Made by a program: the position numbers and the translations under genes. The notes beneath the pieces were generated by a model, which saw only the letters and a list, made by a program, of their open reading frames with translations, did no database searches and had not been told where the DNA came from. Of a stretch of DNA of 64,000 nucleotides, positions 1 through 13,800 are shown piece by piece (positions within the stretch are counted from its first letter, which is position 1; every line of letters begins with the position of its first letter). The stretch spans positions 26,182,145 through 26,246,144 of the forward strand of contig OY986971.1 of NCBI GenBank assembly GCA_963920575.1, written 5' to 3'. The DNA comes from Narthecium ossifragum (Eukaryota > Streptophyta > Magnoliopsida > Dioscoreales > Nartheciaceae).

Positions 1-159
1 TTTGGATGGGTCATGGGAAGAGGAATAGAAGTTCTGCACTCACCCCACCAAGCCGACAACCCCTCTGAGTCTCCGACCCTCCGTACGGACTAGGGTCCCC
101 ACTCCCCACGGGCCACTGCCGAGACTTGAGAGAAAGAGCCAAAGATAGAGGTTAGAAAA

Positions 160-305
160 ATGGAATTTTGGGAGCTAGCTGGTGATGCTGTCGGCTAGAG
201 GCTAGAGCTGGGTAGTGGGAAATGGGAATTTTGGGAGCCAGGGCCTCCGACTGGTGGGAAATGGAAATTTTGGGAGCTGGGTAGTGGGAATTTTGGGAGC
301 TAGGG
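160..305. repeat. Degenerate short tandem repeat around GGAATTTTGGGAGC
   Basis: Four close variants of the core GGAATTTTGGGAGC occur near 161, 226, 265 and 288, separated by related G-rich text (CTGGGTAGTGGG and similar). This explains the proline-rich reading frame on the opposite strand, which is not a gene. Confidence 0.5.
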
Positions 306-907
306 CCGGCTGGGGGGTAGTGGGCACGGGAGCTTCAGCTAGGGCAAGGGTGAGGTCATGAGGTGAGTGTGTGATTTTTTTTAATTTAAGTTGTAAGTGA
401 GTGGGTAACGTGGGTTCACTTGACTCAGTTGACTGGGTTGTGTGTGGGGCCTGTGGGCGGTGGGCCAGTTGGGTGGGTTTGGGCAGTGGCCAGTGGGCTA
501 AGGAGTATATTATAAGCTGTTTGACCAAAATTAGTTAAATTTTGACCTGGGCTACAGCCCACCTCAGCCTTCAAGGTGGCTCCGCCCATGTATAAGATTG
601 ACACGTTGCTCCTTCAAGCCATGCAAAGGCATTCTATATTGCTGAACGAAATAAAGGAGCATTACACGTACCGTTCGTTGCTCTTGGATGCGGATTGATC
701 TCTGTTTTCATGTATTTCGCTTCTTCGTCTCCTTCTTCGATAGCTGTTTAGAAATGAGAACAAACGAGTGATCTAAAATAGGATAAAGAAAGTGCATTGG
801 AACGGAGACTCCAATAAGACTCAACAGCAGAAGAAAAAGAGATCCATCCATATAGGATCAAAATATAGAAGAGGTCCACAATAGAGTTTGCCATGATCAC
901 GCTACTA

Positions 908-1297
908 AGGGCACGTTTAGATCCCATAAGGAATGTGGACGGATTGGAAATGAAAGTGACTGGAGTTGAGTTGGGAATGAAAAGTGGTATGAGAATGATT
1001 CGTCATGTTTGGTTTGCACAAGAAATGGGAATATGAATCATGTTTGAAGGTGTATGATATACAAAAATAAATATGAGAATGGAATGAAAATATAATATAA
1101 ATAACCAAATTATTTTATAACCGCTGTTCCGTTAGAATGAGGGAGTCCGAGCTAATAGATGAGAAAGCCCAATTCCTAACTTTTCAAAAATAAAGTATTC
1201 CATTCCCAACTTTAATGTCTAACCAAACAAGATAATGAGTTTTGAGCGGAGATTTGACCATTCCATTCCCGACGGTTATGTGCAACCAGACGTGACA
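908..1297. mobile_element. Possible MITE with imperfect terminal inverted repeats
   Basis: The left end has GGGCACGTTTAGATCCC and the right end has its approximate complement near 1290. Inside, GTTGGGAATG near 970 is mirrored by CATTCCCAAC near 1203. The layout suits a small non-autonomous DNA transposon. Ends and target duplication are not resolved. Confidence 0.35.
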
Positions 1298-3729
1298 TAA
1301 AAGATTCAATGATGTTTTTTTGATCAGTTGATAGGCTCATATAAACATACAAAATTATACTTTTATCATGTATTTTCTATCCATATGTTTTTTAGTTCAA
1401 ATTGTTGATATATGCTCTGATATCATATTAGCTTTATCATTCATCCATATTCATTTTGTAAAATATAAAAATATTCTCAAAGATAAGGAAAAAAAAAACT
1501 TCAACAAGTTGATATGCAAGATGAATTCCGCACAATAATTGATGTAGCATGACACATCAGGTTCTTTGTCGGTGCTTTCTACAATAACAGTTTACAATAA
1601 GGTGGAAAAACAATGACATTGTTTTTCATTTAATTTGACTTTTTTAACATGTCTTGATGACAATTTTACACCAAAAGGTTATTACGTTAATCAAAAGAAC
1701 TCAACTTCTCCGTGACGTGTGGAGGGTGCCAATATGGAGAAGTATGGATGATTGACGAATGAATAAGTAACAATATCGGAGAAATCATATAAAGTGTGTG
1801 CAAGGCTCAGTAATAAGAGCTACGATGAGCTTCTAGCCATTCCAGTTCTCTCCATGTTGAATATAACAAAACTAAGAGCCTAAGACTATGGTTTCAAAAC
1901 CATAGATAGACTTTCCATCCTTATTTTCGTCAATTTTGTATGATTTTCAGTATCATTTAGGTGAATTTGCATGTGGACTTAATCTAATTTGCACGACTCT
2001 CTTAGAATTCATCAATACAAAATCAAGTTGTGTAGGCATGTACTAGTTTAATTTCATGAAGTTGTAGCTTTATTTTAATTAGCCTATTGTCTTTTATCTA
2101 TTTGCTTAAATACACAAGCTTTTTTTTTTTTACGCTGTTTTATTCCTACTGTTTCATAAGATAAACTGTAAGTTAGTAATACGAAGAATTCAAAAGTACT
2201 TTGACCCATTGAAGAGATATTTTGGATAATCAATTGTAGTTTTTTGAATTTTTTATGTTTGTTTTAGCTAAGTGTTTCTTTTAGAATACCCCATATCATT
2301 GTTGCTCGTTATATGAAATCAATGTGGTATCAGAGCATATAATTTGTGTCATTTAGCTAGCCTAGTAGTAAAATATTTATATGTTGATTTTGGTATTGAT
2401 GAAGTTTCCGTTGGGAAGAGAACCGGTGGTTTTGAGATCTTGTCAATGAATCAATAAATTAGATTCTATTAGTGAAAAATTAACAGTTTACGTAAGCACA
2501 TTCCATACAACTATACAAGCAATCACATGCCTCCTAGAGATCCAAAGAATTTATTAATTCTCCTGCGGTAAACAAAGCACTACATGAATGCTAGTAAATA
2601 CACAAAACATTAGTAAGAAAGTCGAGATGTTTGTCCAAAGAATGTTTTTTTTGTTTTTGAGAAATTGAGCCGAAGGCTTGGAGTTACTTAGAAACCACTA
2701 TACAAAACAAGAGGGTCCATCTATCGGACTCGACTCAAAACTGGTCTGACTTGACCCACACAAACGTGCAATACAATCAACCCAAGCAACACGAGTCCTA
2801 GGGACATATAAGAACAAAACAAAATCAAAACAAAGCACTTGAACCCAAACATGGTGAACAAGATCATCCACCTCCCCAGACCACAACCGCCCGATTCTTA
2901 AATATGTCCATCATAATATGTAAGTATGATCCTATCGTAATGTTTTGCAATATGATCCATTTCGCCCAACTGATCGCGGACGGGGCATACAAAAGAATGT
3001 TGCATTGCCTGAACTCGGAGAAAGCAACCCAAAGAATTAAATTAAAATAATTAAAAAGAGATTGATTTACTTTATTATATATCACAAGAAAATATCCTAA
3101 ATCCAGCACATATATCATAGGAAAACCACAAACTAGATCAAAAAAATCAGAATATATCTTTAAAATCATGAAAATAAAATATGACTACTAATGAGGAGTA
3201 CTGGATCGATCTAGCATAGAGACCAACATCTCAAACTTATGACCTATGAACATATTTGAAAGGCATCGGATAATGAGATCGAGATCGAACATTGGACCTG
3301 CCCTTCGTCGGCTAGATTACCGCCGTCGACGGTGAATTTGACGGCTAGAGAGAGAACGAAGGAGAAGCTTTAACTTTTTAACTTGGTAGGCCAAGCCCAG
3401 TGGGCTTTGGCCTACAGGGTCATAGGACCCATCAAAGATGATTGGTGGGGCCCCAAGTGTGTACGCGTATATGGTGCAGCCGACCTCACAGCTGATCCCT
3501 CCTCATCACCTATTTTTTGGCACACGTGCGAAATGCTCGTTTAAATTTGGAATGGACTATAGGCGGTAATCTTACCGAGGTTGTTTCAAACGGCTCCGAC
3601 ATTATTATAGAGCTTCAAAAGCTAATGGGGAGTCTTTCCCGGTTGGGGAATACTAGAGATTGAAGAAGCTCTCCTCTCGTCGGAGGTGGGTAACGTCGCC
3701 GGGGCCGGCGGATCGATCTCAGCTATCGG

Positions 3730-6700
3730 ATGGCGATGGCTGCGGCGAACATAGGAATGATGGACGGCGCGTATTTCGTGGGGAGGAACGAGATCCTTTC
3801 GTGGATCAACGCCACCCTCCAGCTGAGCCTCTCCAGGGTCGAGGAGGTACCCATTTTAATGCTGCTTTCTTGGTTTTTGTGTATTGATCTTAAATTTTGG
3901 GTTTTGGCAATCGTATATGGGCTTCTACGATTGGGTTTTCGATGATTTGTGCGTGGATACGCTGGATTCGTAAATGGATGGATTTGAAATTGTCCATTAG
4001 CGACGAGTTTTTATTTTTTGTTCGATATTATTAGTCTAGGATTTTGGCTTTTGGAGATTAGTGGTTTGGATGTAATGGGTTTGAAGTGATTGTAGTTTGG
4101 AGAGAAAATTTTATCGGATTCTTGAGGAATTGACCGCAAGATTGAGACTGCTGATGGATGTACTTTTACGGCTGGATGTTGGCACTGGCTTGCGGGTGTG
4201 TAGATTAGGGCTTGCAGGAATTGGGTCTAAAAGAAATGTAATTTTGTGTGGAAATTTGGGTTTTTAAAAGAAAATGGGTTTGTAAAAGATGGAACTTTTG
4301 GTGGAGATGTTTGGTCGGGCTTGTGTGAAGTGGTTGAGAAGTTTGTTGATTGTGTTTGGTTTCGGATATTGTGGGGTTAGGGAAACGGGTTTTGCAAAGG
4401 TGGCATTTTTAGAAGCACGTTATTTGATAATTCTTTATAGCACATGGGAAGGGTGATTAGGCTACCATGGTTACAACTTCCTTGAGGTCTTGGGTTTGAC
4501 TGCCATCTAGGAGGCTCTGTGTTTAAATTGTGCGGGAGTTTGCCCACCCTAAGCCGTTTAAAGGCTCAATTTTGAAACAAAGAGACAGACTGTTGTAGGA
4601 ATCCAGTGGTATAGTTTGAGCTTGAGTTATTCATTTGCTTTTCGGAGGTATAACCTGATCATTTTCGTCTGTGATGAGGTTTTGTTTTAGAGGAAGTAAC
4701 TGGGGAAGATTAGCAAGGAGAGAAACTGTGTCTCTAGTCAAGAAACTAGTGTTGATGAATGGAGCAAGGGGTTGAACACTCATTCTAACATAGTTTACAT
4801 TAAGCCTATATGGAACATTCTTCTGATAAAGTATACGGTGCAATAGGTTTTCCATTCATTGTGCAATGAATTTATTGCAGGCAGCATCTGGTGCTGTCCA
4901 GTGTCAAATGATGGACATGATCCATCCTGGAGTTGTTCCAATGCACAAGGTAGATCTCTCTTTCTTTCTCCTGTGATGTCTATCACTTCATATGCAAGCT
5001 TACTCAATCTCAGCTGTTTTCAGGTGAACTTTGATACGAAGACGGAGTATGATATGATTCAGAATTACAAACTTCTGCAGGAAGTATTCAACAAGCTGAA
5101 GATAGAAAAGGTGTGTACTCCTATTAGAAAACAGCACTCACACCTCCCCAATGCAATGTTGATTTAGGGCCCTGTTCTAACTTGTATATTCTTAATCTCT
5201 GTACAACTACTTTACCATTTTCATCACGGTTTCTATGTTTTGATCTTTTTTTTTTGCCCTTTAATAAGTTGCATTATTCATTCTTTGTGGTCCTGTTTCA
5301 TATTCACCATAACTCATTTATTATTGGCAAATTTGGTTTATCTATGTGTTATCGAGTGACAGACCTTTTTCCAAAGGAATTCCATTGTAGCAATGGGTGT
5401 AGCAATGGGACTTTGTGACTTTGTCTTTTGGATTGGATTCCACTGTAGCAATGGGCCTTTGTTTGTAGAGGTGCCTGTCATAGTTATGGTTGCTTGCTTT
5501 CACTATGTAAGTATCGCAGATACGAGAATTTGGAGGTTGATATGTGCTAAAGCCCAAAATAATAACTCGAGTTATTAAAATGATACAGGAGGCTGAGAAT
5601 TTGGCAATAGTTCTTGTTTTCTAAGAACTGATGTTTGATACTTGAACTGTTACCTTATATTGCATTTGTCCATTATTTATTACTAATGGGCTAGATTATC
5701 ATGTGGAGTTGCTATTCTGTACTGGAGCATTTGCCATTGGCTTATATCATTGGATCACAAGTTTCATCAACTAACAAAGTCACAATTTATACGAACCTAT
5801 CCTTTCATCCTTAATTTATCTGCTGGTCTTTTTCTGCTACTGTAGCATATTGATGTTAACAAGCTTGTCAAAGCACGGCCACTGGATAACTTGGAGTTCC
5901 TTCAATGGCTGAAGCGCTACTGTGATTCGGTGAATGGTGGAATTATGAATGAGTAAGCAACTTGTCTCATGATTTGTGTTATTCAGTGGCTTCTACTTAT
6001 CAAACGCTGCGAAGGAATACTCATATAAGGGTCAGTATTTTTCCAGAAACTACAACCCTGTTGAGAGAAGATGCAAGAGAGGAAAGGAGCGGAACCTAAA
6101 AGCTTCTCAAAACTCGATCAAATCACTGCAGGCTAACAACTTCCCTAATCGTGGCTCTGTTGATGGAGCTATTCTGAATGGTTCTGTTGCTATTCATCTT
6201 TATCCTAAATTACAGTCATACGATACCTTTCTTGGCATCAATGTTCCAATCTCGTGACACAGGTCCCAAGCAAGGTAAAACATATGTGGTGTCTAATGTG
6301 GACTTCTCTGCGTTGCAGATACAAGAACTGTCTGAGAAGGTATAACTGACTTTATCTTCTTCTGTGTCTTGTGTTTTCATGTTGCCGACTCTTCAGTCAA
6401 GATAGGGATATTTCTGGAATAGACAATGAAACCTGTGTGGTGATGATAATTGAAATTCCATTCTGTAATATGGATATAATCTAGAATAGTATTTGACTCG
6501 CTGTAGGATTAACTTCTTAGACATGGAGGTCATTAAAATAGTCGCATTATAGTACCATCAGTAGCAACATTGCAACTCAAGTTGCTTGAGAGAATGGTGC
6601 CAGCTTTGTAAGATTACTCTCTGGTAATTCTTGACTAAGGCGTAATTGTCTCCCATTGTTCAGTAAACACATGCGGGCATAATAATTTGTCATCTCTAAT

Positions 6701-7346
6701 TTAAGTAATAGGTCATCCAATGTCCTTTTAACCCTAAAACTATTCTGTCTACTTTTCCATGTTCAGCATAACAAACTTCCCATTGTAACCATCAACAGCA
6801 TCCGGAATTTGCTTTTGAAATTCAAATTGTTTTAGACATCAAAGAATAAATAACATCAGATATATTTCTCATTCTGGATGAAGATGGCCATGCACATTTT
6901 CTTTTGCAATTAGCAAATTCAAGGATATTCATGTGCCACTGTTATGGCAGGTTGCAGATCTCAAACTCTCTGTGGATAATATGGAGAAAGAAAGAGATTT
7001 TTACTATGCAAAATTGCGGGACATCGAAATACTTTGTCAGAGGCCTGAGCTGGAGCATCAACCAGTAAGCTTTTGCCCACAGTAGCAATAGTGTGCAAGT
7101 TTTTGTAATAATTTTTCATCTGCAACCACTTTTATCTTTCAATACTGTAGTGTTCGACATTGTACTACACATATGCATCAATCTATCAACTCATTTGCAG
7201 TTAATTACATTGTCTTCTGGCAGATGACGAAGGCAATCCGAAAGATTTTGTATGCTTCTGATGCAAGAGACTCCCCACTGCCTCAGGCACAAGATCTCCT
7301 AAGCAGATCAGTGTATGCAGATGAAGAAGCAGAGAGATCTGAGTGA
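3730..7346 (+). CDS. EB1: EB1 microtubule plus-end-tracking protein (EB1A/EB1B-like)
   Basis: End-binding proteins track growing microtubule plus ends and recruit other factors. Eight exons can be placed: 3730-3846, 4881-4949, 5024-5110, 5846-5952, 6047-6180, 6263-6339, 6951-7064, 7224-7346. They sum to 828 nt, a 275-residue protein, close to Arabidopsis EB1A. Exons 1-4 form the N-terminal calponin-homology domain ([20 protein letters not shown], then [18 protein letters not shown], then [17 protein letters not shown]). Exon 5 starts the basic linker with NYNPVERR. Exon 7 encodes the EB1 C-terminal coiled coil ([20 protein letters not shown]). The [14 protein letters not shown] junction favours the EB1A/B type over EB1C, but the glutamate-rich EEY-like tail of EB1A/B is short here (DEEAERSE, then stop). 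The donor of exon 5 (G|GTTCTG) is weak; other boundaries are clear. Position 3730 is the first ATG matching the family start. Confidence 0.93.
4440..4565 (+). repeat. Possible tRNA-derived SINE remnant in EB1 intron 1
   Basis: The text GAGGTCTTGGGTTTGACTGCC near 4482-4502 resembles a tRNA B-box (GGTTTGAnTCC-like), preceded about 35 bases upstream by GATTAGGCTACCATGG, which could be an eroded A-box. No poly(A) tail or target duplication was found, so this is weak. Confidence 0.25.
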
Positions 7347-7895
7347 GCCAAAGATGCCTAGCGATCTATGAACTTGCAACCAAATTGTGTAGCCAACAAG
7401 GCCATCGCAGAGGCCCCACAAAGAGTGACAGGAAAATAGAGGATTGACACCTTTCTTCCCTGCTTCAGCTCCTTTATGTGGTTTCTATCTTGACCCAATG
7501 TAGACAACATTAACATTCTCGGAAAGACCTCCAAGATTAGCTATTGTACATGTTTTTCTCTGTTTTGGCATCTAATTGCAAAAGTTGACCTAGTTGATCA
7601 ATCTAGAGCTTGTCTATGCAGCAAATGGCAGGTAGTTTTGTTGGTATCCCTGACTGATATTGTGCCCTTAAAGTAGCAACAAGATCCTCTCGTAATCGTA
7701 CACTACATTTCAGCTGCAAAGAGTGGCCCATTTTAGCAGTAGTTTAGCTATACAACCAATTCAGTGGGAAAGAATCTTACTGACTCGTTAAATAGAAGAA
7801 AAAAAAAACAATCAGATGTATCAAGGGAAAGAAGAGTTACTGAGGACTCGATGTTATTAGAACAAAGAGAAGTACAAAATTGTTTTACATGATAG

Positions 7896-10800
7896 CTAAT
7901 CAGATTCCGGATCAGCATCAACAATATCAGGCAGCGAATTCAAAGACTCCGAGTCAGAATCATCTGAAAGGACCAAAACCATCTTATCTTTCCCACTACC
8001 AGAAACATCTAATGAAATATTTTCATCCTGCTCGCGTCTTAGGGCATTACTCCCTGGCAATGAATTATTTCCAAATGTAACAGCAAGTGAGTTTTCTGAT
8101 AATTTAGAGTCTTTCCGGTTGGCGGCAATTTCATTCCCAGAAGAATCAACTGAAGCCATTCTACCGTCACCAGATGACAGCTCGTCGGTATCAACTGAAG
8201 CTTGAACGTCATTTCCAAATGTATCAGCAGGTGAGTTTTCTGATAATTTAGAGTCTTCCCGGTTGGCGGTGATCTCATTACCAGAAGAATCAACTGAAGC
8301 CATTCTACCATCATGAGATGACATCTCGTCAGTATCAACTGAAGCTTGAACGTCAGTTGTAGAGTTTGGGACTTCGGCATTGTTCATATCAACCATAATT
8401 TCATCTCTACCTAAGCATGTAGCGTTGTTCAAGCCGTGAGTTCCTACTGCAATCTCATGATCTCTATCTGAGTCCACAACTACGTGCTTCCCACTTCCAG
8501 AATCGTTGGTAGAATCCTTTACAGGTTGCTCGCCATCTCCACCATGCTTAAAGGTGTTACTGCCATCTGCCACAGGTTCTTCATCATCACGTAGCAAGCT
8601 CTCAAACAGTTCTTCATCGTCATCCTCCAGAAAGTTTATAGCTCGTGGATCACCTCTAGAAAAGGACATATTGGGGTTCAGGCCATAATTGAATTTACTC
8701 ACAGGATACAGGCTGTTGGTGCCTTCATCCAGAGTGGAGATCTTTGCAACAGGCAAATCAACAAAAGGAAGAGCCCGAGGGTGGATAAGAACTTCCAGAG
8801 CCAGGAGCGCATGCGCACAGAATGGAGCAAGTCTGGTCCCAGCTTCTTGCTTTCCTGAGGAAAGAAGAATCACAATCAAGAAGTACAAACTTAAAAGAGA
8901 TGTTGCCAGATATCTTTCAGTCTTGGAGATGATACTTTTAACTTCAAAATATGGTCAATTATGTTGTCCTTACATTATTCCTTGAGAATTATCACATTTA
9001 TCAGGTATATGTATTCGTGCACGAAACCCATGGATCTTGTGAATTTCATGTTTTCAGTCATAAATTACACATGAGAAAATCTTCATGACTCAAACAGAAA
9101 CAAGTCTCCTTGCAAATAAAATGAAAATTCATGTAGAAAGACAGCCTGAACAGTACCAAATCATAAATCTTGGCAACAGAGGTGCCACAATAGTGCATAA
9201 GAAAAATCTTAATTTCTGTAACAAAGGAAAAGCACATGGATCCACGGTAGGCATAACAGGCACCTGTGTTTATACATGGGAAGATTATGGTCGCAATACA
9301 TGAATTTTCATATCTAAAAATATGATTAGGGCTGAGATTTAGCTCAAATATTTGTCTCCTGAATAATCTAATGCAAAAGATTATTACCTCTGCGGAACAG
9401 CTCAAGGCCTTGTGACAAGTAGGGGGGCCGTACATGGGCGGGTGAAAGAAGAGAAGCCAACAACGCCTGTAATGCTGCAAACTGCAATTCGGCCAGAGAA
9501 GTTGACTCCTCTACTAGAATTGGTGATTTATGCTCATTACTCCATCCCACTTTACAAGCATTTGTTGCCACAGTGATGAGGAGGAGGTCCACATTTGGCC
9601 GCCAACACTCTGATCTCAGTGAGCCACCCTGTGAAAAATCAGTGATAAATGATGATCGTGAAAATCTAGCTACAAGAGTTTGCACACATTGCAGATACAT
9701 ATCCCAACACCCTAACGAATCTTTAACCATCTCTATGTGGGTTCATCATAATTATTGCATACAAAACATGAAGATGGCATTTTTTTTGTTGATCTATTAC
9801 CCAAAGGCTAGAGCAAAAGGATTTCATTCATGCACATACCACAGTCAAAAGAGCCTCCAGAGCTCTCAGAGCAGCTATCTTAACAGAAAGAGTTGTTGGT
9901 TTCCTGCCAACAACCTCAATTTCAACAGAAACACCATCTGGGATTTCACCTATTGACCCAGAAGCATGCTTTCTCTTCCGCCTGTTGCCATGTCTCATTG
10001 CATCTCCTTGTTCTGACGACTTTTTGCCAGACGAAAAAGATTCACTTCCGGCATAATCAGCAAGATCAACAAAGGCATTATCAATTACTTCTTGAGTAAG
10101 GTAGAGAGCCATTCCTGATCAAGATCCAAACCTGCAAATTAGTAATGACGCTAACTTGATTACAGAGTTTTAGCTGATCTGAATACATAATGGTCATATT
10201 CAAGAGAATCTAAGATTTCAGTAGAGTTTGGCCAAAAGCATGCAATGCCCAAATCATATACATAGCAAAACGAATAGGATTTGGTTCTTATGCACTATTC
10301 TAGCTATCTTATGTATGCTTTGATTGCTTAAAGACTAATAGTTGCGCGTAAATGCAATGTACAAAGGTGGATCAGGAATAGAAGATTAGAAGATACAAGC
10401 TCCAGATGCACAGAGGGCAGAGTGCGAAATGAAGCAGGAATATAAGAGATAAGAGTTTGATCACAACTAAAGGGTGACCAATCCAGCAAACCATTAATAA
10501 GAAAGGTTAAAGGTTAATATGGCGGAAAAGCTGGGAAGGAGTTTCTGTATTCTCATCATCGTGAACTATAATTTGAAGCACAAAAATAACACCAAGCCTG
10601 TGCTGAATATCTTTTTCGAAAATAGCAAAATCAACAATTTAAAACCAGATACTTGAGTTTCAACTGTACAAAGTAGAAAACTAAGGTAAATGAGAGGGAG
10701 ATAGAAAAAGAACGGGCGCCTAAAAACAACGCTCTACAACTCATCCAAAGAAACTTATGAGAAAAAATAATTTCCATATCACAAAATAAGATATAAGATA

Positions 10801-13800
10801 ACATTCTATACCAACTTCTCGAGAAATTCACATCCAGCCAAGCCTCTAATCTTTTTATGTATTCAAAAGTTATATAAGCTAAAAACAATATATCAGCCTT
10901 GAAAATGCAAAGGTGGGTGCATATGTGGAAGTATGACAAAGACGATGGAATTTCCGCAGAAGCGTGGCTGAATAAACAGGAAACCAAAAGTTAAAATGAG
11001 TACCACAATGAAAACAACTAAGCTTGGGTTGATTGAATGGCAAGAAGCAACAAGAATGAAACAATTCACACTCAAATGAGCAGGTTAAAGAAAGTCAGTG
11101 CTTGGTTACAGCTGAAAAGATCAAGGAGGAAATAAACATGGATTCAAGCAGAAGGCAACAGGAATAAAAAGAACAGCTCCATACAGCCAAAGAAACTGCC
11201 ATAGATGTTAATATATTCAGGAATTGGGAAGCTATACGGCCAAAATCCGAAACAATGGAACAAGCTTCAAACACAATGACATTGTGAATAGCTAGCTCAT
11301 CAGAAGACAACTAATTAATCTGCTTTCTCGCTGGAAAGAACTTATCCACCTATTGGTGGCAAAATGTGGAGAAAAAGTTAACATTTAAGTTACTCTGTGA
11401 ACAATAAAAAAAGAGAGCCTACATTGCCCTTACCCTGAGTACTCAGTCGGGTTTTACACAATACACATAATAAAAGCTTAGGATCTAGCAAGTTAGATAG
11501 TCAACAACAGATGAGATTGCTGTAATTAAACTAATCTGATATAAAGAGATGCAACATACCAACACCCATCGAGATAAGCAACATCTGCATGATTGAATAC
11601 ACTTTGATTCTTGCAGAGGGCAATGTAGCTTTTCTGAAATACTTAGTTAAAAGCCGCACAATATTAGCACCATGTGGTGTCAATTGGCTGCAGAAAATAA
11701 GGACACATTATTGTAGATATTTACTGCCTCTTAAGAACTTCACACGTAAAGTTTAGGTGAAGGTAAAATGCACATAGCATACAAGCAAAATGACTTGACC
11801 ATCTTAAGGTTCGAAGAAGCAGTATAACATAGATAACTTAAAGTGAGAATTGGAGATCAGAAGAGACTTAGACCCAGTGAGAAATTATAAGACACAGCAG
11901 ACTACTAAAATACACCAAGTTTAAAGTATGGAGTCAGGAGTCAATATGTGGTCCATATGTGGTTAAGAGTAGTTACACAAGTTCATATTCACATAAGCCC
12001 CGATGCTTATGAAGCAGTATCAATTAAAATATGTTGCTCACCTCTTGACTCCCTTAATGACTGCAATCAGTAGATCCAAGCTGTCCAAGTGCAATGCTGG
12101 AAGCTCGGAACAGAGAAGTTCTTGATGCAAGGCAGTTGAGAAAAGCAATGAGTCGTCACGAAAAGAAGCATCCAGCAGTAGCACCCTCCCAATCAATGCT
12201 AGCAACGGGCGAATAGGAACAGCAACCTTTTCAACAAACAGGATTACCAGATTTTAAAATCAGTGACCTCCCAGGGGAAAACAAGTAAAAAGGGGTACAC
12301 TCATCTAATACTTGACAAGGCAGACAGAATCATATGGTACTGTAACTGATCCATGTAGCATACCTCGATAGTATAGGGATTAGTGAGCATCATGCAGCAA
12401 CATTGCATCATAGCAGACACTTTGGATGCTAACAAATCCCGAAGTTTCTTACTTGCTAATTCGGGTGCTTCTCCAAACAGGTGACCCCCCAATGGTGGAG
12501 GGCAGTCTTTTCCTGGGGCAACTAACAACCTCATGACCTCAGAACCTTTATCTTCTGTGACATACATAAGAAGATGTGTCATTCTTCATCCACAGATCTG
12601 AAAAATAAGATACTTCAACTAAAAATTTCTGTACCTTCTTCTACTCCTTCAAAGGCATCATTCAAAAGCCTATTTATCAAAATTAGAACCTTTTGAATCA
12701 TAAGGGACCAGCTATCTTCATCTCCTTTTGCCCTTGGAAGCAGTGCTAAACAGCAGGCAAGTTTCTGAAGATGAGCAAAATCAAATATCAGTTTTGCAAC
12801 CATGCCAAATACCTCCGACAGAGATTGCCCTACATTACATAAATAAACAACTCAAGCAAGAGGCAATTTATCTTAGCAACAGAGACATTAAACTCTCACC
12901 GTTGACACTTGTGTGTTGCATTTTCCTGACATAATCTTTGAAGCAAGCACAGCTTCGGTCTGTAGCAGATTATGTATTGATTAGCATATTTTTTAAAACC
13001 AGATCGAACAGCAGAATGTTTCACAAAAAATGAGAAATAATGCTTACTGTGCTACCCTGGTTCACCAAACTCTCAATTATTATTGTACTACCTTAGTACA
13101 CCAACCTCTAAATTATCTCAACAGCTAGGTGCAAATGTACAACAAGCTATCTAGTTATGATGTCATGTGAATAGTTGATTTAATGAAAACATGCCTGCTT
13201 ATGGATGCAGAAACATTTAGTTTCTTCTTATTCATGATTTAAGCACCATACTATACTGTATTCCCCTGCTTACCTTTTCAAATACCATTTTAAATTGTAT
13301 GACTCATTTGTTTTGGATAAACAAGCTGCATGACTCTCGTTAACTATATAGATGAATTATAAAACACAGAACCATATTTAGACCCTTTTGACACAATCAT
13401 GGGTTCAAATACGAACAAAGGAAAGCATACTAACATTGTCGTAGTGGCGATGCACAGATGGCGGAAACAAGGTCATAATAGTAGATAACAAGTCAGCAGC
13501 ACCTTCCTACAAAGACAATTAAAAAGCGAAGCTGACTGAGAAAGATCTAATCAGTCGGTAGCAAAAGTAACGAATATAGAAATAAAAAAAAGCATACTCC
13601 ACTGATAAGTGAAACCAACCCAAACAGCCTCTGTGACATCCTCACTCAATAACTTCAGAACTGGCTGGATAAGTTTCCCTGCAAGCGATGATGCGTCCTT
13701 CTTTGTATTTGTAAAACCAGCCAACCTAGTCTCAAAAAAGTAAACATTAGAGACGTCAATCTGGAAAGAATTAATAGAAAAGATCACAACTACCAACAAA

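Larger units (their letters stand above)
1..3600. other. Intergenic repeat-rich region, no gene seen
   Basis: No reading frame here has family-like content or coherent splice sites. The left 600 bases are G-rich and contain degenerate short repeats. The rest is AT-rich with one possible inverted-repeat element near 0.9-1.3 kb. The last 250 bases before 3.65 kb are probably the promoter and 5' leader of the EB1 gene; they include a palindromic site-II-like stretch (AAGCCCAGTGGGCTT at about 3403-3417). Confidence 0.5.

Noticed and set aside
202..528. Proline-rich 108-codon frame on the minus strand
   Set aside because: It is produced by the G-rich degenerate tandem repeat; no domain, ATG context or splice support.
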